Shown: in pieces, positions 26,349-34,641 of the stretch
Position numbering within the stretch: the stretch's first letter is position 1
How the letters are laid out: every line of letters starts with the position of its first letter
Assembly: GCA_024233935.1 (NCBI GenBank)
Contig: JACKOY010000004.1
Span: 62,001 to 126,000, forward strand
DNA length: 64,000 bases
DNA from: Spirochaetales bacterium
Lineage (GTDB): Bacteria; Spirochaetota; Leptospiria; Leptospirales; Leptonemataceae
Reading direction: 5' to 3'
Notes under the pieces: generated by a model
Told to the model about the DNA's origin: nothing
Database searches by the model: none
Seen by the model: the letters and a program-made list of their open reading frames with translations, nothing else
Position numbers and translations under genes: made by a program

Positions 26349-27824
26349 GTGAATTTCGAGCGCGATTTTGCCCGGATGACCGAGGCGCTTCTTGAAAAGG
26401 GCGCGGTCGAAATTCCGATTCCCTGCCGGGGAGGCATTGAAGAGGCGGTTGCGCACGGCCTGGTTTCCAGGGCGCTCGCTTCGGCCGGCAAAGACCACCT
26501 GGAATCGACACTGCATCTTGTGCTCGATGAGTTGCTGAAGAACGCCGAGCAGGCCGTTCTGAAACGCGCGTACTTCAAGAAGGGCAACATCTCAGAGCCC
26601 ACGGCGAAGGACTGTCAGTTGTTTCGGGCCAGTCTCGATTCGGCGCTCAAGGCGTCGCGGGCCGAACTGCGTAGCAGTCCGCCGCCGCGTATGCGGGTGA
26701 ATCTAAGTCTGGAAAAAGATCACATTGCCCTCAGCGTCATGAATCGGGGAATTCCCGACCCGCTGGAATCCCAGCACATCCGGGAGCGGCTGGAGATGGC
26801 TCAGGGCCGCGCCAAATTTACAGGCCTCGGTCAGGTCCCTCCCACGCCCCAGGGTTTGGGACAGGGTCTGCTCCTGGTAACGCTGGCCCTGAAGCAGGCC
26901 GGGATCTCCACGGAGTTGATGAGTTGGGCAGCGGCCGACAACAGGACCAACTTCCGCGTTGAAATTCCCACGCGTCTGCCGACGCCCGACCAGCTGGCAA
27001 AGATTGAGCGTGAGATTATCGACGAGGTGAAAGGCCTGCCTTCTTTCCCCGAAGTGCTGCATCAAATCCGTGACCTGTGTCATTCAGAAGACTCCAGCAT
27101 GAAACAAGTGGCGGATGCGATCTTGCGGGACCAGGCGATGGCCGGGCAAATCATCAAGCTGGCTAACAGCGGCGGTTACGCCGGGGGACAGGTGGCGGAC
27201 ATCAACGAGGCCGTAAAAGTCATCGGTCTGCGCAGCATTGCAAATCTGCTTCTACAGGTGGGGGCTTTCAACATTCTTTCGGAGCGCTATGGCCGGTCCG
27301 AGGATCTGGTGGAGCATCCGGTGCAGGTCGGGTTCTTTTCCAGGTCGCTCGCCCGTTTGCATAAGCGAGCTGTCCTTGCGGACGAGGCTTACGTCGCCGG
27401 ACTTTTGCACGACATCGGTAAAGTAGTTTTGCTCTCGGCCATGAAGGCCAGCAGCGACTATCAGATACTTTCCAAAGACCGCGATCGGCGTAGCCAGGTA
27501 CATCTCGAGGAAATGGCCTGTGGCGCGAGCCACGCGCTGGTGGGGGCCCTGCTCGCGCACAAATGGAAGTTCCCGGAGTTGCTCTCGGCCGCCATTCGCT
27601 ATCACCACACGCCTCGCCTGGCGCCTCCGGAGCACCGGGAGGTCGTCTACATTGTCTACATGGCCAACGCCATGGCGGATTCTCTGGCCCGCCGGCTGGA
27701 CTTCTTTGCGGTTGAACCGGATGTCCTGGCCTATTTCAATTTCACCACCGAGGATGCTTTCAAGATGATGGCGGCCACCATGAATTCAGAGTTCAAGGAA
27801 TACCAAAAGCGCGGGCGATCCTGA
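26349..27824 (+). CDS. HATPase-HDOD fusion protein
   Basis: Start GTG 26349 is chosen for the strong GGAGGTG site 6-8 nt upstream; product 491 residues. The N-terminal 210 residues look like a GHKL/histidine kinase-type ATPase: N box STLHLVLDELLKNAEQAV, G1-like VMNRGIPDP and G2-like GLGQGLLLV. There is no DHp histidine domain. The C-terminal half is an HDOD domain (PSFPEVLHQIRDLC, ILRDQAMAGQIIKLANS, INEAVKVIGLRSIANLLLQ) that retains an HDIGK motif at AGLLHDIGKVVL. HDOD proteins take part in signal transduction, often with c-di-GMP or motility. A protein combining ATP-binding and HDOD modules is probably a signalling switch. It is divergent from the AsmA-like gene. Confidence 0.78.
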   Translation: MNFERDFARMTEALLEKGAVEIPIPCRGGIEEAVAHGLVSRALASAGKDHLESTLHLVLDELLKNAEQAVLKRAYFKKGNISEPTAKDCQLFRASLDSALKASRAELRSSPPPRMRVNLSLEKDHIALSVMNRGIPDPLESQHIRERLEMAQGRAKFTGLGQVPPTPQGLGQGLLLVTLALKQAGISTELMSWAAADNRTNFRVEIPTRLPTPDQLAKIEREIIDEVKGLPSFPEVLHQIRDLCHSEDSSMKQVADAILRDQAMAGQIIKLANSGGYAGGQVADINEAVKVIGLRSIANLLLQVGAFNILSERYGRSEDLVEHPVQVGFFSRSLARLHKRAVLADEAYVAGLLHDIGKVVLLSAMKASSDYQILSKDRDRRSQVHLEEMACGASHALVGALLAHKWKFPELLSAAIRYHHTPRLAPPEHREVVYIVYMANAMADSLARRLDFFAVEPDVLAYFNFTTEDAFKMMAATMNSEFKEYQKRGRS

Positions 27825-27833
27825 TCGGACTCC

Positions 27834-29201
27834 TCAGCCGGCGAGCGGCCGGAGACGTCGGTAGAGGCGGCGCAACAGATGTTTCCATCGTAAGATGACG
27901 AAGCGCAACGTCTGCCTTTGAAAGTGCAGAATGTGACCGATGGGCAGCATATCGTTGTGCAGATTGCTCCAGTGCACCTGAGCCAGAATGCGAACCGGAA
28001 GCTGCTTGTCCGGCTCAAATTCCAGCACGAGCAGATCGCTCCGTTCGTAGTCCTCCATCACATTCAAAAAAACACCCGATGGTCGCAGGTCGAGGGCGAT
28101 GGCCTCCTCGGCGCCGCCCCCGCGGTCGGAGAATATCCGAACGCGAATCGGCACCGGGACGCGCAGCATCTTGTTTCGCACGTACAAATAGTTGATCTTG
28201 CCAGAGAGAAGCAGCATCAAACCCACGCTGGCGGGGTAAAGCACCAGAAGCGAAATCAACGATGCCTGGTGGTGGATACGCAGCACCGCGAAAGCCTCCG
28301 CTCCTTTCGTTTCGTAGAGTAGAAAAAGAGCAAGGGCCAGCACGCAGAGAGCCAGGCCCGCAATCGTACGGTGAAGCGGCCACACGCGCAGGTGCAGGAG
28401 GCGCGGTTCGGGCTCGTCCACCGTTTGTGTGTCCAGCAGCCACTTTTCGTACTCCTTCTGGCGCAGAAGCGTGTCAACGTCGTCGGCGTTTATGCCCAAC
28501 ATCGTAAGAACATTGCGTCCGAAAATCAACCGCCCCCGCTCTATCAGGTATTCCACCAGAAGATAGGCGCCGATCAAGAGCAAAGGTACCAGATACACCA
28601 GTCGGCCGCCCGAAAGCAGACAAAAATCGTAAACGCCATGCAGGCCCCAGGGCAGAAAAATACCCAGCCCGCGCAGCCTGAAGCGGCGCGCCCGGTTGCT
28701 TTGGCCGCCGGCAACCAGTCCCCGTTCCGTGTCCGCAATGCGGCAGAGGTCGGCGTGGGCCAGGTAATAACCCATGATGGCTGAGGCGAACACGTGAAGT
28801 GGCACGCTGCTCACGGCGCGCAGCAGGATTACGTAGCCGCTATACGCCAGACCGTACTGCACGTTTTCGGTGATCGCAAAGCCGAGCCCCAGCATGACCC
28901 CCTCAAAAATTCCCTCGGTTACTGTGAAGTCACGACTGCTGAAGCGGAACAGGATGTACAAAAATAAAAGACGGATGCCCTCTTCAATGAAGGCGGCATG
29001 AAACAAAGCCCGAAGCAGCGGCGAATCTGTTTCCGGTAAAGCCGATTGAACCACCAGGGTCAGGCCTGAGGAGAGCACTCCCAAAAAGAAAGCGCGCAGC
29101 TGCAGAAAACGAGATCGTTTGAACACGAAGTTCCGGAAGTAATAAGAGAAAAATAGTGCAACAATCAAAAGCGAGGCCGCGACGGCTATGGCTGCTTCCA
29201 T
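27834..29201 (-). CDS. PrsW-like membrane protease with C-terminal PilZ-like domain
   Basis: From ATG 29201 the product is 455 residues; the frame is open to 29345, but the upstream part is not membrane-like. The N-terminal half has about eight helices and the PrsW/CAAX-like protease motifs: FIEEGIRLLFLYI (Glu pair), GFAITENVQYG (Glu-Asn), VPLHVFASAIMGYYLA (His) and LPWGLHGVYDF (His and Asp). After two more helices the last 100 residues (VPIRVRIFSDRG, AIALDLRPSGVFLNV) resemble a PilZ fold, which in other proteins binds c-di-GMP; the RxxxR and DxSxxG signatures are only partly visible. PrsW cleaves anti-sigma factors in Bacillus. The target here is unknown. Confidence 0.72.
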   Translation of the reverse strand: MEAAIAVAASLLIVALFFSYYFRNFVFKRSRFLQLRAFFLGVLSSGLTLVVQSALPETDSPLLRALFHAAFIEEGIRLLFLYILFRFSSRDFTVTEGIFEGVMLGLGFAITENVQYGLAYSGYVILLRAVSSVPLHVFASAIMGYYLAHADLCRIADTERGLVAGGQSNRARRFRLRGLGIFLPWGLHGVYDFCLLSGGRLVYLVPLLLIGAYLLVEYLIERGRLIFGRNVLTMLGINADDVDTLLRQKEYEKWLLDTQTVDEPEPRLLHLRVWPLHRTIAGLALCVLALALFLLYETKGAEAFAVLRIHHQASLISLLVLYPASVGLMLLLSGKINYLYVRNKMLRVPVPIRVRIFSDRGGGAEEAIALDLRPSGVFLNVMEDYERSDLLVLEFEPDKQLPVRILAQVHWSNLHNDMLPIGHILHFQRQTLRFVILRWKHLLRRLYRRLRPLAG

Positions 29202-29235
29202 GCGGACCCCCCGGCTACGCGCTCTGCGATCGCAC

Positions 29236-29266
29236 GAAAAAGGCCCACCGACAGTGTCGGTGGGCC
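29236..29266 (-). terminator. Rho-independent terminator after the repeat-stalk gene
   Basis: A perfect inverted repeat with 12-bp arms (GGCCCACCGACA at 29242-29253 and its complement at 29255-29266) around one base. On the reverse strand it is followed by TTTTT, so it ends the transcript from the gene stopping at 29287, just before the PrsW-like gene begins. Confidence 0.85.
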
Positions 29267-29286
29267 CTGCAGAAGTAGGTGTTGTT

Positions 29287-30918
29287 TCAGGCGGTCTGAG
29301 TAGATCTTCGATACAGGAAGACGACCAGAAGTCCTCCACCGGCAATCAAAAGGCTCAGCAAGAGTATGGTGCGAGACCAGTTGTCTGCACCCAGGTACGC
29401 CGCCAGGCCGGTGCGTTGCGAAGGGCCGACCTTGCGCAGGTTGATGTCGCGTATTTCGATGTTGGCATCGTATACACTTTCCCGGTATTTGTCGTTCAGC
29501 CACGTTGCGTTCACCACGATGTCACCACCGCGCAGGTCAAGCGCTACGATACCCAGGTTGTAGTTGGTTTCATCGGCCGTAATCAGCACTTTTTCGGAAA
29601 CCCCGTCGGCTGCGATGGTCACTTCAAAGTTGTTGTAACCGGGCGGCAGGCCGAGGCTTCCGTAGTTGCGGGCGCTGAGGGTGACTTCGTAGATGCCCGG
29701 TTCCAGATCGTTGAAACACCAGGCGATCGTTTGATCCCGCCAGTACGTTCGTGCGGCGCCGGTCGCATCATCCCAGAAGAAACGTCCCTGAACGTTACAG
29801 TACTCCGCCGCGGTTTTTTTCAGGTCTTGCGGCGGGGTGTAGTTGACCGATTCCAGAGAAATCTTTCCAATATGGATGTTTGCGTCGTAGACGTCTTCCT
29901 GGTAGGCGTCGTTGGTCCACACAGCCAGAAGTTCGTTCTGACCCTGCTCCAGGTACACGTAGATCGAGCCGTCCTTGTACTGGCGATCGGAAGCTTCGAT
30001 GTTCATTCCGCCAAGAGCGCGCCCGGTGCGGTTGTCCGCGATGGTCACATTAAAGGCATCGTAGAAGTCCGGCAGGGGCCCGAATACGTTCCTGGCCTGG
30101 ATTGTGAGACGCACCCAGCCTGCGGCACAGCCGTTGTTGACTTTGATTACGAGTGGTTGACCGCGCCAGAATGTATGAATGCCTTTGACGGCGGCATGAT
30201 CGGGCACGTTTCCGCGGGCGCCGGCGATATCCGGTTGTTGGGTAACGAACCAGCGGCCGCCAGAAGTATCGAGTTCCACGCTCCTGCCATTGCAGGCCGC
30301 TGCCGATTGACCGGAGTTGCCGGAGTTGCCGGAGTTGCCGGAGTTGCCGGAGTTGCCGGAGTTGCCGGAGTTACCGGAGTTACCGGAGTTACCGGAGTTA
30401 CCGGAGTTACCGGAGTTACCGGAGTTACCGGAGTTACCGGAGTTACCGGAGTTGCCGGAGTTACCGGAGTTACCGGAGTTACCGGAGTTACCAGAGTTAC
30501 CAGAGTTACCAGAGTTGCTGGAGTTACCAGAGTTGCTGGAGTTACCGCTTGTCGCGACCGTTGTGCCCCCGCCGGTATTGCCGCCGTTTGAGCCACCGCT
30601 ACCAACGGAAGTCCCGGAACCGGAACTGTCGCTTTCGTCTGTGCCAGAACCGCTACTTGTGCTGTTGTTATCCGCTGAAACCGGCGAAGTCTCGGGCACC
30701 GCCTCGACCTCATCTCCGTTCGCCGCTACGACTTCGGTGTCTGTTTCTTCGGCGGCCTCTTCTTCAGCATTCGCCGGACTTTCGCCGGGGCCGCCATCGG
30801 CTGCCGCAGCCCCTCCGGGCGGCAACAGCAGCAACAGGCCGTCATCACTCCCGCCGCAAAAGCTAAGCCCAAAGCCGATGAGGCCGGCCAGGCTTAAATG
30901 AATTAAAGAACGTTTCAT
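29287..30918 (-). CDS. Surface protein with Gly-Asn-Ser repeat stalk and two CBM-like modules
   Basis: Two adjacent ATGs follow a GAGAGAGGG site; 30918 has the better spacing, giving 543 residues. The N-terminus is a signal with a likely lipidated Cys (LSLAGLIGFGLSFCGG), a Leu run (LLLLLPP), an acidic Ser/Glu/Thr linker, and then about 26 tandem GNS triplets. Two similar modules follow, each ending in a Ca-binding-like phrase (TNDAYQEDVYDANIHIGKI; LNDKYRESVYDANIEIRDI), as in the xylan-binding CBM36/CBM60 type. A C-terminal helix (TILLLSLLIAGGGLLVVFL) and a basic tail (YRRS) end the protein. The N-terminal Cys plus C-terminal anchor is odd. Adhesion or glycan binding is inferred. Confidence 0.7.
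   Translation of the reverse strand: MKRSLIHLSLAGLIGFGLSFCGGSDDGLLLLLPPGGAAAADGGPGESPANAEEEAAEETDTEVVAANGDEVEAVPETSPVSADNNSTSSGSGTDESDSSGSGTSVGSGGSNGGNTGGGTTVATSGNSSNSGNSSNSGNSGNSGNSGNSGNSGNSGNSGNSGNSGNSGNSGNSGNSGNSGNSGNSGNSGNSGNSGNSGNSGNSGQSAAACNGRSVELDTSGGRWFVTQQPDIAGARGNVPDHAAVKGIHTFWRGQPLVIKVNNGCAAGWVRLTIQARNVFGPLPDFYDAFNVTIADNRTGRALGGMNIEASDRQYKDGSIYVYLEQGQNELLAVWTNDAYQEDVYDANIHIGKISLESVNYTPPQDLKKTAAEYCNVQGRFFWDDATGAARTYWRDQTIAWCFNDLEPGIYEVTLSARNYGSLGLPPGYNNFEVTIAADGVSEKVLITADETNYNLGIVALDLRGGDIVVNATWLNDKYRESVYDANIEIRDINLRKVGPSQRTGLAAYLGADNWSRTILLLSLLIAGGGLLVVFLYRRSTQTA
30311..30545 (-). repeat. 9-bp minisatellite encoding Gly-Asn-Ser
   Basis: About 26 head-to-tail copies of CCGGAGTTR (forward strand). 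Variants are clustered: a block ending in TTG, a long block ending in TTA, then copies with CCAGAG and CTGGAG. Clustering of variants is the mark of expansion by slippage or unequal exchange. The unit is three codons, so copy number changes the stalk length without a frameshift. Confidence 0.92.
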
Positions 30919-30934
30919 CATCCCTCTCTCAAGG

Positions 30935-30950
30935 CCCGGCTTTGGCCGGG
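30935..30950 (-). promoter_or_regulatory. Hairpin in the 5' leader of the repeat-stalk gene
   Basis: CCCGGC and GCCGGG pair around a 4-nt loop about 8 nt upstream of the GAGAGAGGG ribosome binding site. It may set mRNA stability or translation; no regulator is implied. Confidence 0.35.
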
Positions 30951-31143
30951 TTCTGTGATTCAATAGACGGCATTTCTACGGGAATCCTTAGGTCGAGACT
31001 GTCCACGCGTGAGGGAGCGAACAGAACTGTGTTAGGAATTAGCCAGAAGACTATTTTTTGAGACACTATGTCACGTTTCGGGGGGAACACGCACTTTCAG
31101 GACGCAGCCACTTTCGTCGGATAGTGTTCGTGAGGACGAGCAG

Positions 31144-31536
31144 ATGGCAGACCGCGTGCTGAGAGTGCTGGTTGTGGACGACGATCGCGACATCATAAAT
31201 CAGGTGCACGCCTTCCTGAAGGGGCCGACTTTCGAAATTGTCGTTGCCGAGCAGGTAATCGAAGCGGTCAGCACCTTCGAAGAGCTGAAACCCGAACTGG
31301 TGCTGCTCGATATAGGTCTGCCCGGTCCCAGCGGCTTCGTCGGCCTCCGCAAGATTCGCAGTCTCGCCGAAAGCGAAAAGCGGGATGTTTGCATCATCAT
31401 GCTGACAGGACGGAGCGCGCGGGAAGACGTCACGACTGCCCTGGCCTACGGGGCTACGGACTATCTGGTAAAACCCTTCAATCGCGCGGCTTTGCTGGGA
31501 AAAATTCAGCGTCACTTTCCACGTGCAGTCCAGTGA
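31144..31536 (+). CDS. Single-domain response regulator (receiver only)
   Basis: A 130-residue CheY-like protein. Conserved residues are visible: the acidic pair in LVVDDDRDI, the phospho-acceptor Asp in LVLLDIGLPGPSG, the Thr in IIMLTGRSA and the Lys in YLVKPFNRAAL. There is no output domain, so it must act by protein contact or in a phosphorelay. No kinase gene is adjacent; the nearest candidates are the HATPase proteins elsewhere in the window, which is only a suggestion. Confidence 0.88.
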   Translation: MADRVLRVLVVDDDRDIINQVHAFLKGPTFEIVVAEQVIEAVSTFEELKPELVLLDIGLPGPSGFVGLRKIRSLAESEKRDVCIIMLTGRSAREDVTTALAYGATDYLVKPFNRAALLGKIQRHFPRAVQ

Positions 31537-31576
31537 TTGTTGATGAGAGAGCGGCGGGCCGTGGCCCGGTTCGCAT

Positions 31577-32764
31577 CTACTCGCGAAAGCGCGGCTGCCG
31601 AACGAGCATAAACAGCGGCAAGATCAAGGCCTGGAGCAGGGCGGCCGAGGCGAACACCGGAAAGAAAGCGAGCGGCTCGGGGCCGGCGTCGCCGTGAATG
31701 TCGAGCAGCACGGGCGCCCGGGAAAGCAGCCAGCCGTAGATGAGATTCCCGCTGATTCCGCCCAGAGCGTTGCCGGCAATCTGGAATGTGCCGAAAGCCG
31801 AACCGTACAGATGGTCGGGGAAACTCGAACGGATCCAGTAGATCGCCCCGATGTAGAATCCCATGAAGTGCATGCCGTGCAGCACCTGACTTGTGAGCAC
31901 CGGCATGGTTCCCGGATAGAGTGTATCCAGAGCAACAGTCGTAAAGCGAATCACTCCCATGGCCGCGGCGATTCTAAATAGAATATGCACGCCGAACTTT
32001 CTTGCGAGTCGTGCCGTCCAGAACAGGAACGGAACTTCAAGCGCGACTGCCAGAAGCCAGGCTCCGTAAACCTGGGAGCGACCGCCACGCTGATTCAGGT
32101 AAGCGCCGAGATAGTTTTCGACCAGCTGAAATCCAAAATAGAAAACGAATGCCAGGGCCAGCAGTCGCCAGCGGGAGTCCGATATCCAGAGCCGGAGCGC
32201 GGCGGCGAACTCAAAGTGTTCCCGCGAGTGCCGTTGAATCGGTATGTGTGCCAGAAGCAAAAGGCAAACTGCGTAGGCGAGCGCGCCTGCTTTTCCTGCG
32301 TTCCCGAAGTCCCAGGTTCCGACCGATACGGGGCTGAAGTCTGCGAGAAACAACAACAGCGCCTGCACCACTCCAAAGCCGATCGTTCCGGCGGAACGCA
32401 TCCTCGCAAAAGGATCCGAACCGGCCGACTCAAGCAGCGCGGTCCCGATCAGCTGCAGATTGCCCGCCAGGCATAGCCGCGAAACCGCACTGGCAACAAT
32501 CGCGGCCCCCAGGTCTTGTCCGGAATCAAACAGAGTGTACTGGGCCGGGATCAGAACGAGCAAACCGATCACCAGAAGTGGTCGGATTCGGCGTGTGCGG
32601 TCGGACAGATAACCGCCGAGCACATAGCCCAGGGGGTAGGCCACCTGGCCGGCCAGGAAGACCCAGCGTGCGTCGGGGCCGAAAGCGGCCAGGCCAAAAG
32701 CGCTCAGACTCGCCACGTAACTCCCCAGTCCCAGGAAGTACACGAAAAGAAGCGCGACGTTCAC
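31577..32764 (-). CDS. Major facilitator superfamily transporter
   Basis: A 395-residue membrane protein with about 12 hydrophobic helices. The MFS loop 2-3 signature is seen as GGYLSDRTRRIRPLL, and the second half begins near SQVYGAWLLAVALEVPFLFW, which resembles the nucleoside/3-phenylpropionate (HcaT/NupG-like) branch with its EVPFLF motif. The substrate is unknown. It is divergent from the short-chain reductase gene with about 110 bp between them. Confidence 0.82.
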   Translation of the reverse strand: MNVALLFVYFLGLGSYVASLSAFGLAAFGPDARWVFLAGQVAYPLGYVLGGYLSDRTRRIRPLLVIGLLVLIPAQYTLFDSGQDLGAAIVASAVSRLCLAGNLQLIGTALLESAGSDPFARMRSAGTIGFGVVQALLLFLADFSPVSVGTWDFGNAGKAGALAYAVCLLLLAHIPIQRHSREHFEFAAALRLWISDSRWRLLALAFVFYFGFQLVENYLGAYLNQRGGRSQVYGAWLLAVALEVPFLFWTARLARKFGVHILFRIAAAMGVIRFTTVALDTLYPGTMPVLTSQVLHGMHFMGFYIGAIYWIRSSFPDHLYGSAFGTFQIAGNALGGISGNLIYGWLLSRAPVLLDIHGDAGPEPLAFFPVFASAALLQALILPLFMLVRQPRFRE

Positions 32765-32874
32765 AGCTTCGTATGCTCCATAGCTGGAGTGCGATACAAG
32801 GGCGGCCGGTGCAAAAACGGTCTTTTAAGCGCTGTATTCATTGACCCGTCATACCGGCGCGCCTGTGCTGCGAT

Positions 32875-33639
32875 ATGAATCCGTTCTCTGTTGAAGGCAA
32901 AAGCGTACTCATTACGGGCGCCAGTCGCGGCATTGGCCAGGCCCTGGCGCAGGCGTTCCGCGACCAGGGGGCCCACGTATACGGCTGCGGCACTCGCGCG
33001 GAGTCGATTGCCTGGATGGCCCAGGAGGCGGAGTCGCGGGATGTTCCGGGCGGCAGTCTGACCGGCGAAGTCCTCAATGTCACCGAGCCCGGAGCGGCCG
33101 CGGCAGTCATCGCCCGCATCATAGAAAAACGCGGTCGTCTGGATTGTCTCATCAACAACGCGGGCATCGCCAGCAACACGCCGGCCATGGGCTTTAAGGA
33201 AGACGAAATGGAGGCCATCATTGACACGAATTTTAAAGGCGCTTTTCGAACCTGTCAGGCCTACTACCGGGCCCAGCGGCGCCAGGGGGGCACAATCATC
33301 AATGTGGCTTCTATTTTGGGCCTGGTGGGTGGTCCGCTTGCCAGCGTCTACTGCGGCACGAAGGGCGCCGTGATTCAACTGACGCGCGCCCTAACCACCG
33401 AGTGGTCCTCGAACAATTTCCGTATCAATGCCCTGGCTCCCGGCTTCACGGACACGGACATGACCGAGATGATCAAGAAACGCCCGGCGGTCCTCGAGAA
33501 AATGCTGGAGGCTATCCCCATGCGCCGCATGGGACGCCCGGAAGACATGGTCGGAGCGGCCCTGTTTCTGGCAAGCGATGCTTCCGCCTATATGACCGGC
33601 CAGGTGATTGTGGTCGACGGCGGCGTCACCGCGATGTGA
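32875..33639 (+). CDS. Short-chain dehydrogenase/reductase (FabG-like)
   Basis: A 254-residue classical SDR. The nucleotide-binding motif is TGASRGIG near residue 15, NNAG follows near 92, the catalytic Ser is in NVASILG, and the YxxxK pair is in VYCGTKGAV. The C-terminal INALAPGFTDTDM and TGQVIVVDGG complete the family pattern. Such enzymes reduce keto groups with NAD(P)H; FabG reduces 3-oxoacyl-ACP in fatty acid synthesis. Without other fab genes nearby, the substrate remains open. The LEA14-like lipoprotein gene starts 9 bp after its stop. Confidence 0.85.
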   Translation: MNPFSVEGKSVLITGASRGIGQALAQAFRDQGAHVYGCGTRAESIAWMAQEAESRDVPGGSLTGEVLNVTEPGAAAAVIARIIEKRGRLDCLINNAGIASNTPAMGFKEDEMEAIIDTNFKGAFRTCQAYYRAQRRQGGTIINVASILGLVGGPLASVYCGTKGAVIQLTRALTTEWSSNNFRINALAPGFTDTDMTEMIKKRPAVLEKMLEAIPMRRMGRPEDMVGAALFLASDASAYMTGQVIVVDGGVTAM

Positions 33640-33648
33640 GTTGCTTGC

Positions 33649-34641
33649 ATGAGGAAGTTCCGCCATTGCCTGATACTGCTCGTGCCGGTTCTGCTGGCTC
33701 GGTGCACAGCCCTGCAGGAAATGGGTTCGCCCATCCCACGCCCGGGGTTTGAAATTCGTCGTGTGGAATTTTTGGGGCTCGACCTCTCCGGAGTGACGTT
33801 GCGCTGGCATGCGGCGGTTCGAAATCCGTATCCGGTAGCCGTACCCCGGGCGGCCTTTGACGCCGGACTGGGGCTGGAAGGCACGCACCTGATGCAGCTC
33901 CAGAGCGAACTTGGTGAAGGTGTGCCTGCAAATGGCGAGACTGAGTTCACGGTGGATTCGCGTTTGCCTTTTGACGCGCTGGTCGCGGTTTATGAAGGTC
34001 TGCCCGGGGATGAGTTGCTGGACCTGGAATTGAAAGGTGTGGTGGATTTGTATTTCCCGGAGACCCAGGCGAGCTCAGTTCCTGGCCTGCCCGAAAAATT
34101 CAGCGTTGATGTGGCCGTGAGCGAACAGTTTCCGGCGATCAGTCCGGCCATAGAAGTGCGCAACTTTCGTCTCGAACGTCCGTCTCTGGGTAGCGCTTTG
34201 CAGGTCGCTCCGCTTCTGGCGGGTGTGGCCGACCGTTACCTGAACAGCCTGCTCGAACCCGGCGGTTTCTCGCCGGGCAGCGCCGCCACCCTTGGTCTCG
34301 GAGCGCTGAACCTGAATTTAGATACCTCATTCGATCTGGTTCTAAAAAACGAGGCCGCCGCACGCGTACTTTTCGAATCGGTGGATTATTCCTTTTTTCT
34401 TTCGGGCCACAGACTTTTCGAAGGGACCGGTACGGACATACAGCAACTGGGTTCGGAGTCGGTTGTGACCGTTCGAAGCTCGTTTCCGCTCGCTTCCATT
34501 ACGGCAGCGCTTGCAAACGCGATCAAAAATCGCAGCGCAAACTTTCGCGTTACCGGTCAGAGCGGACTTACGATTCCCGCCCTTTCGGATGATTCCCCGC
34601 TGCGTCTCTCGTTTGACGAAAGCGGACCCCTCAGCTGGTGA
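33649..34641 (+). CDS. LEA14/WHy-domain lipoprotein
   Basis: A 330-residue protein with a lipoprotein signal (CLILLVPVLLARC, Cys 19). The mature part has two LEA14-like (water stress and hypersensitive response) beta-sandwich regions: VEFLGLDLSGVTLRWHAAVR-NPYPVAV, then a second half around LNLNLDTSFDLVLKNEAAARVLFESVDY. NPYP-type turns after a VxNP strand are typical. These proteins are thought to stabilise or carry small molecules at membranes. The stop overlaps the start of the downstream PBP gene (TGATG), so the pair is coupled and probably works in the envelope. Confidence 0.76.
   Translation: MRKFRHCLILLVPVLLARCTALQEMGSPIPRPGFEIRRVEFLGLDLSGVTLRWHAAVRNPYPVAVPRAAFDAGLGLEGTHLMQLQSELGEGVPANGETEFTVDSRLPFDALVAVYEGLPGDELLDLELKGVVDLYFPETQASSVPGLPEKFSVDVAVSEQFPAISPAIEVRNFRLERPSLGSALQVAPLLAGVADRYLNSLLEPGGFSPGSAATLGLGALNLNLDTSFDLVLKNEAAARVLFESVDYSFFLSGHRLFEGTGTDIQQLGSESVVTVRSSFPLASITAALANAIKNRSANFRVTGQSGLTIPALSDDSPLRLSFDESGPLSW

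Noticed and set aside
30311..30545. Short regular repeats as a CRISPR array
   Set aside because: The unit is only 9 bp with no unique spacers and no cas genes nearby.
30317..30901. Forward open frame of Pro-Glu-Leu repeats (PELPEL...)
   Set aside because: It is the antisense of the Gly-Asn-Ser repeat gene; the repeat keeps all frames open, and there is no signal or domain.
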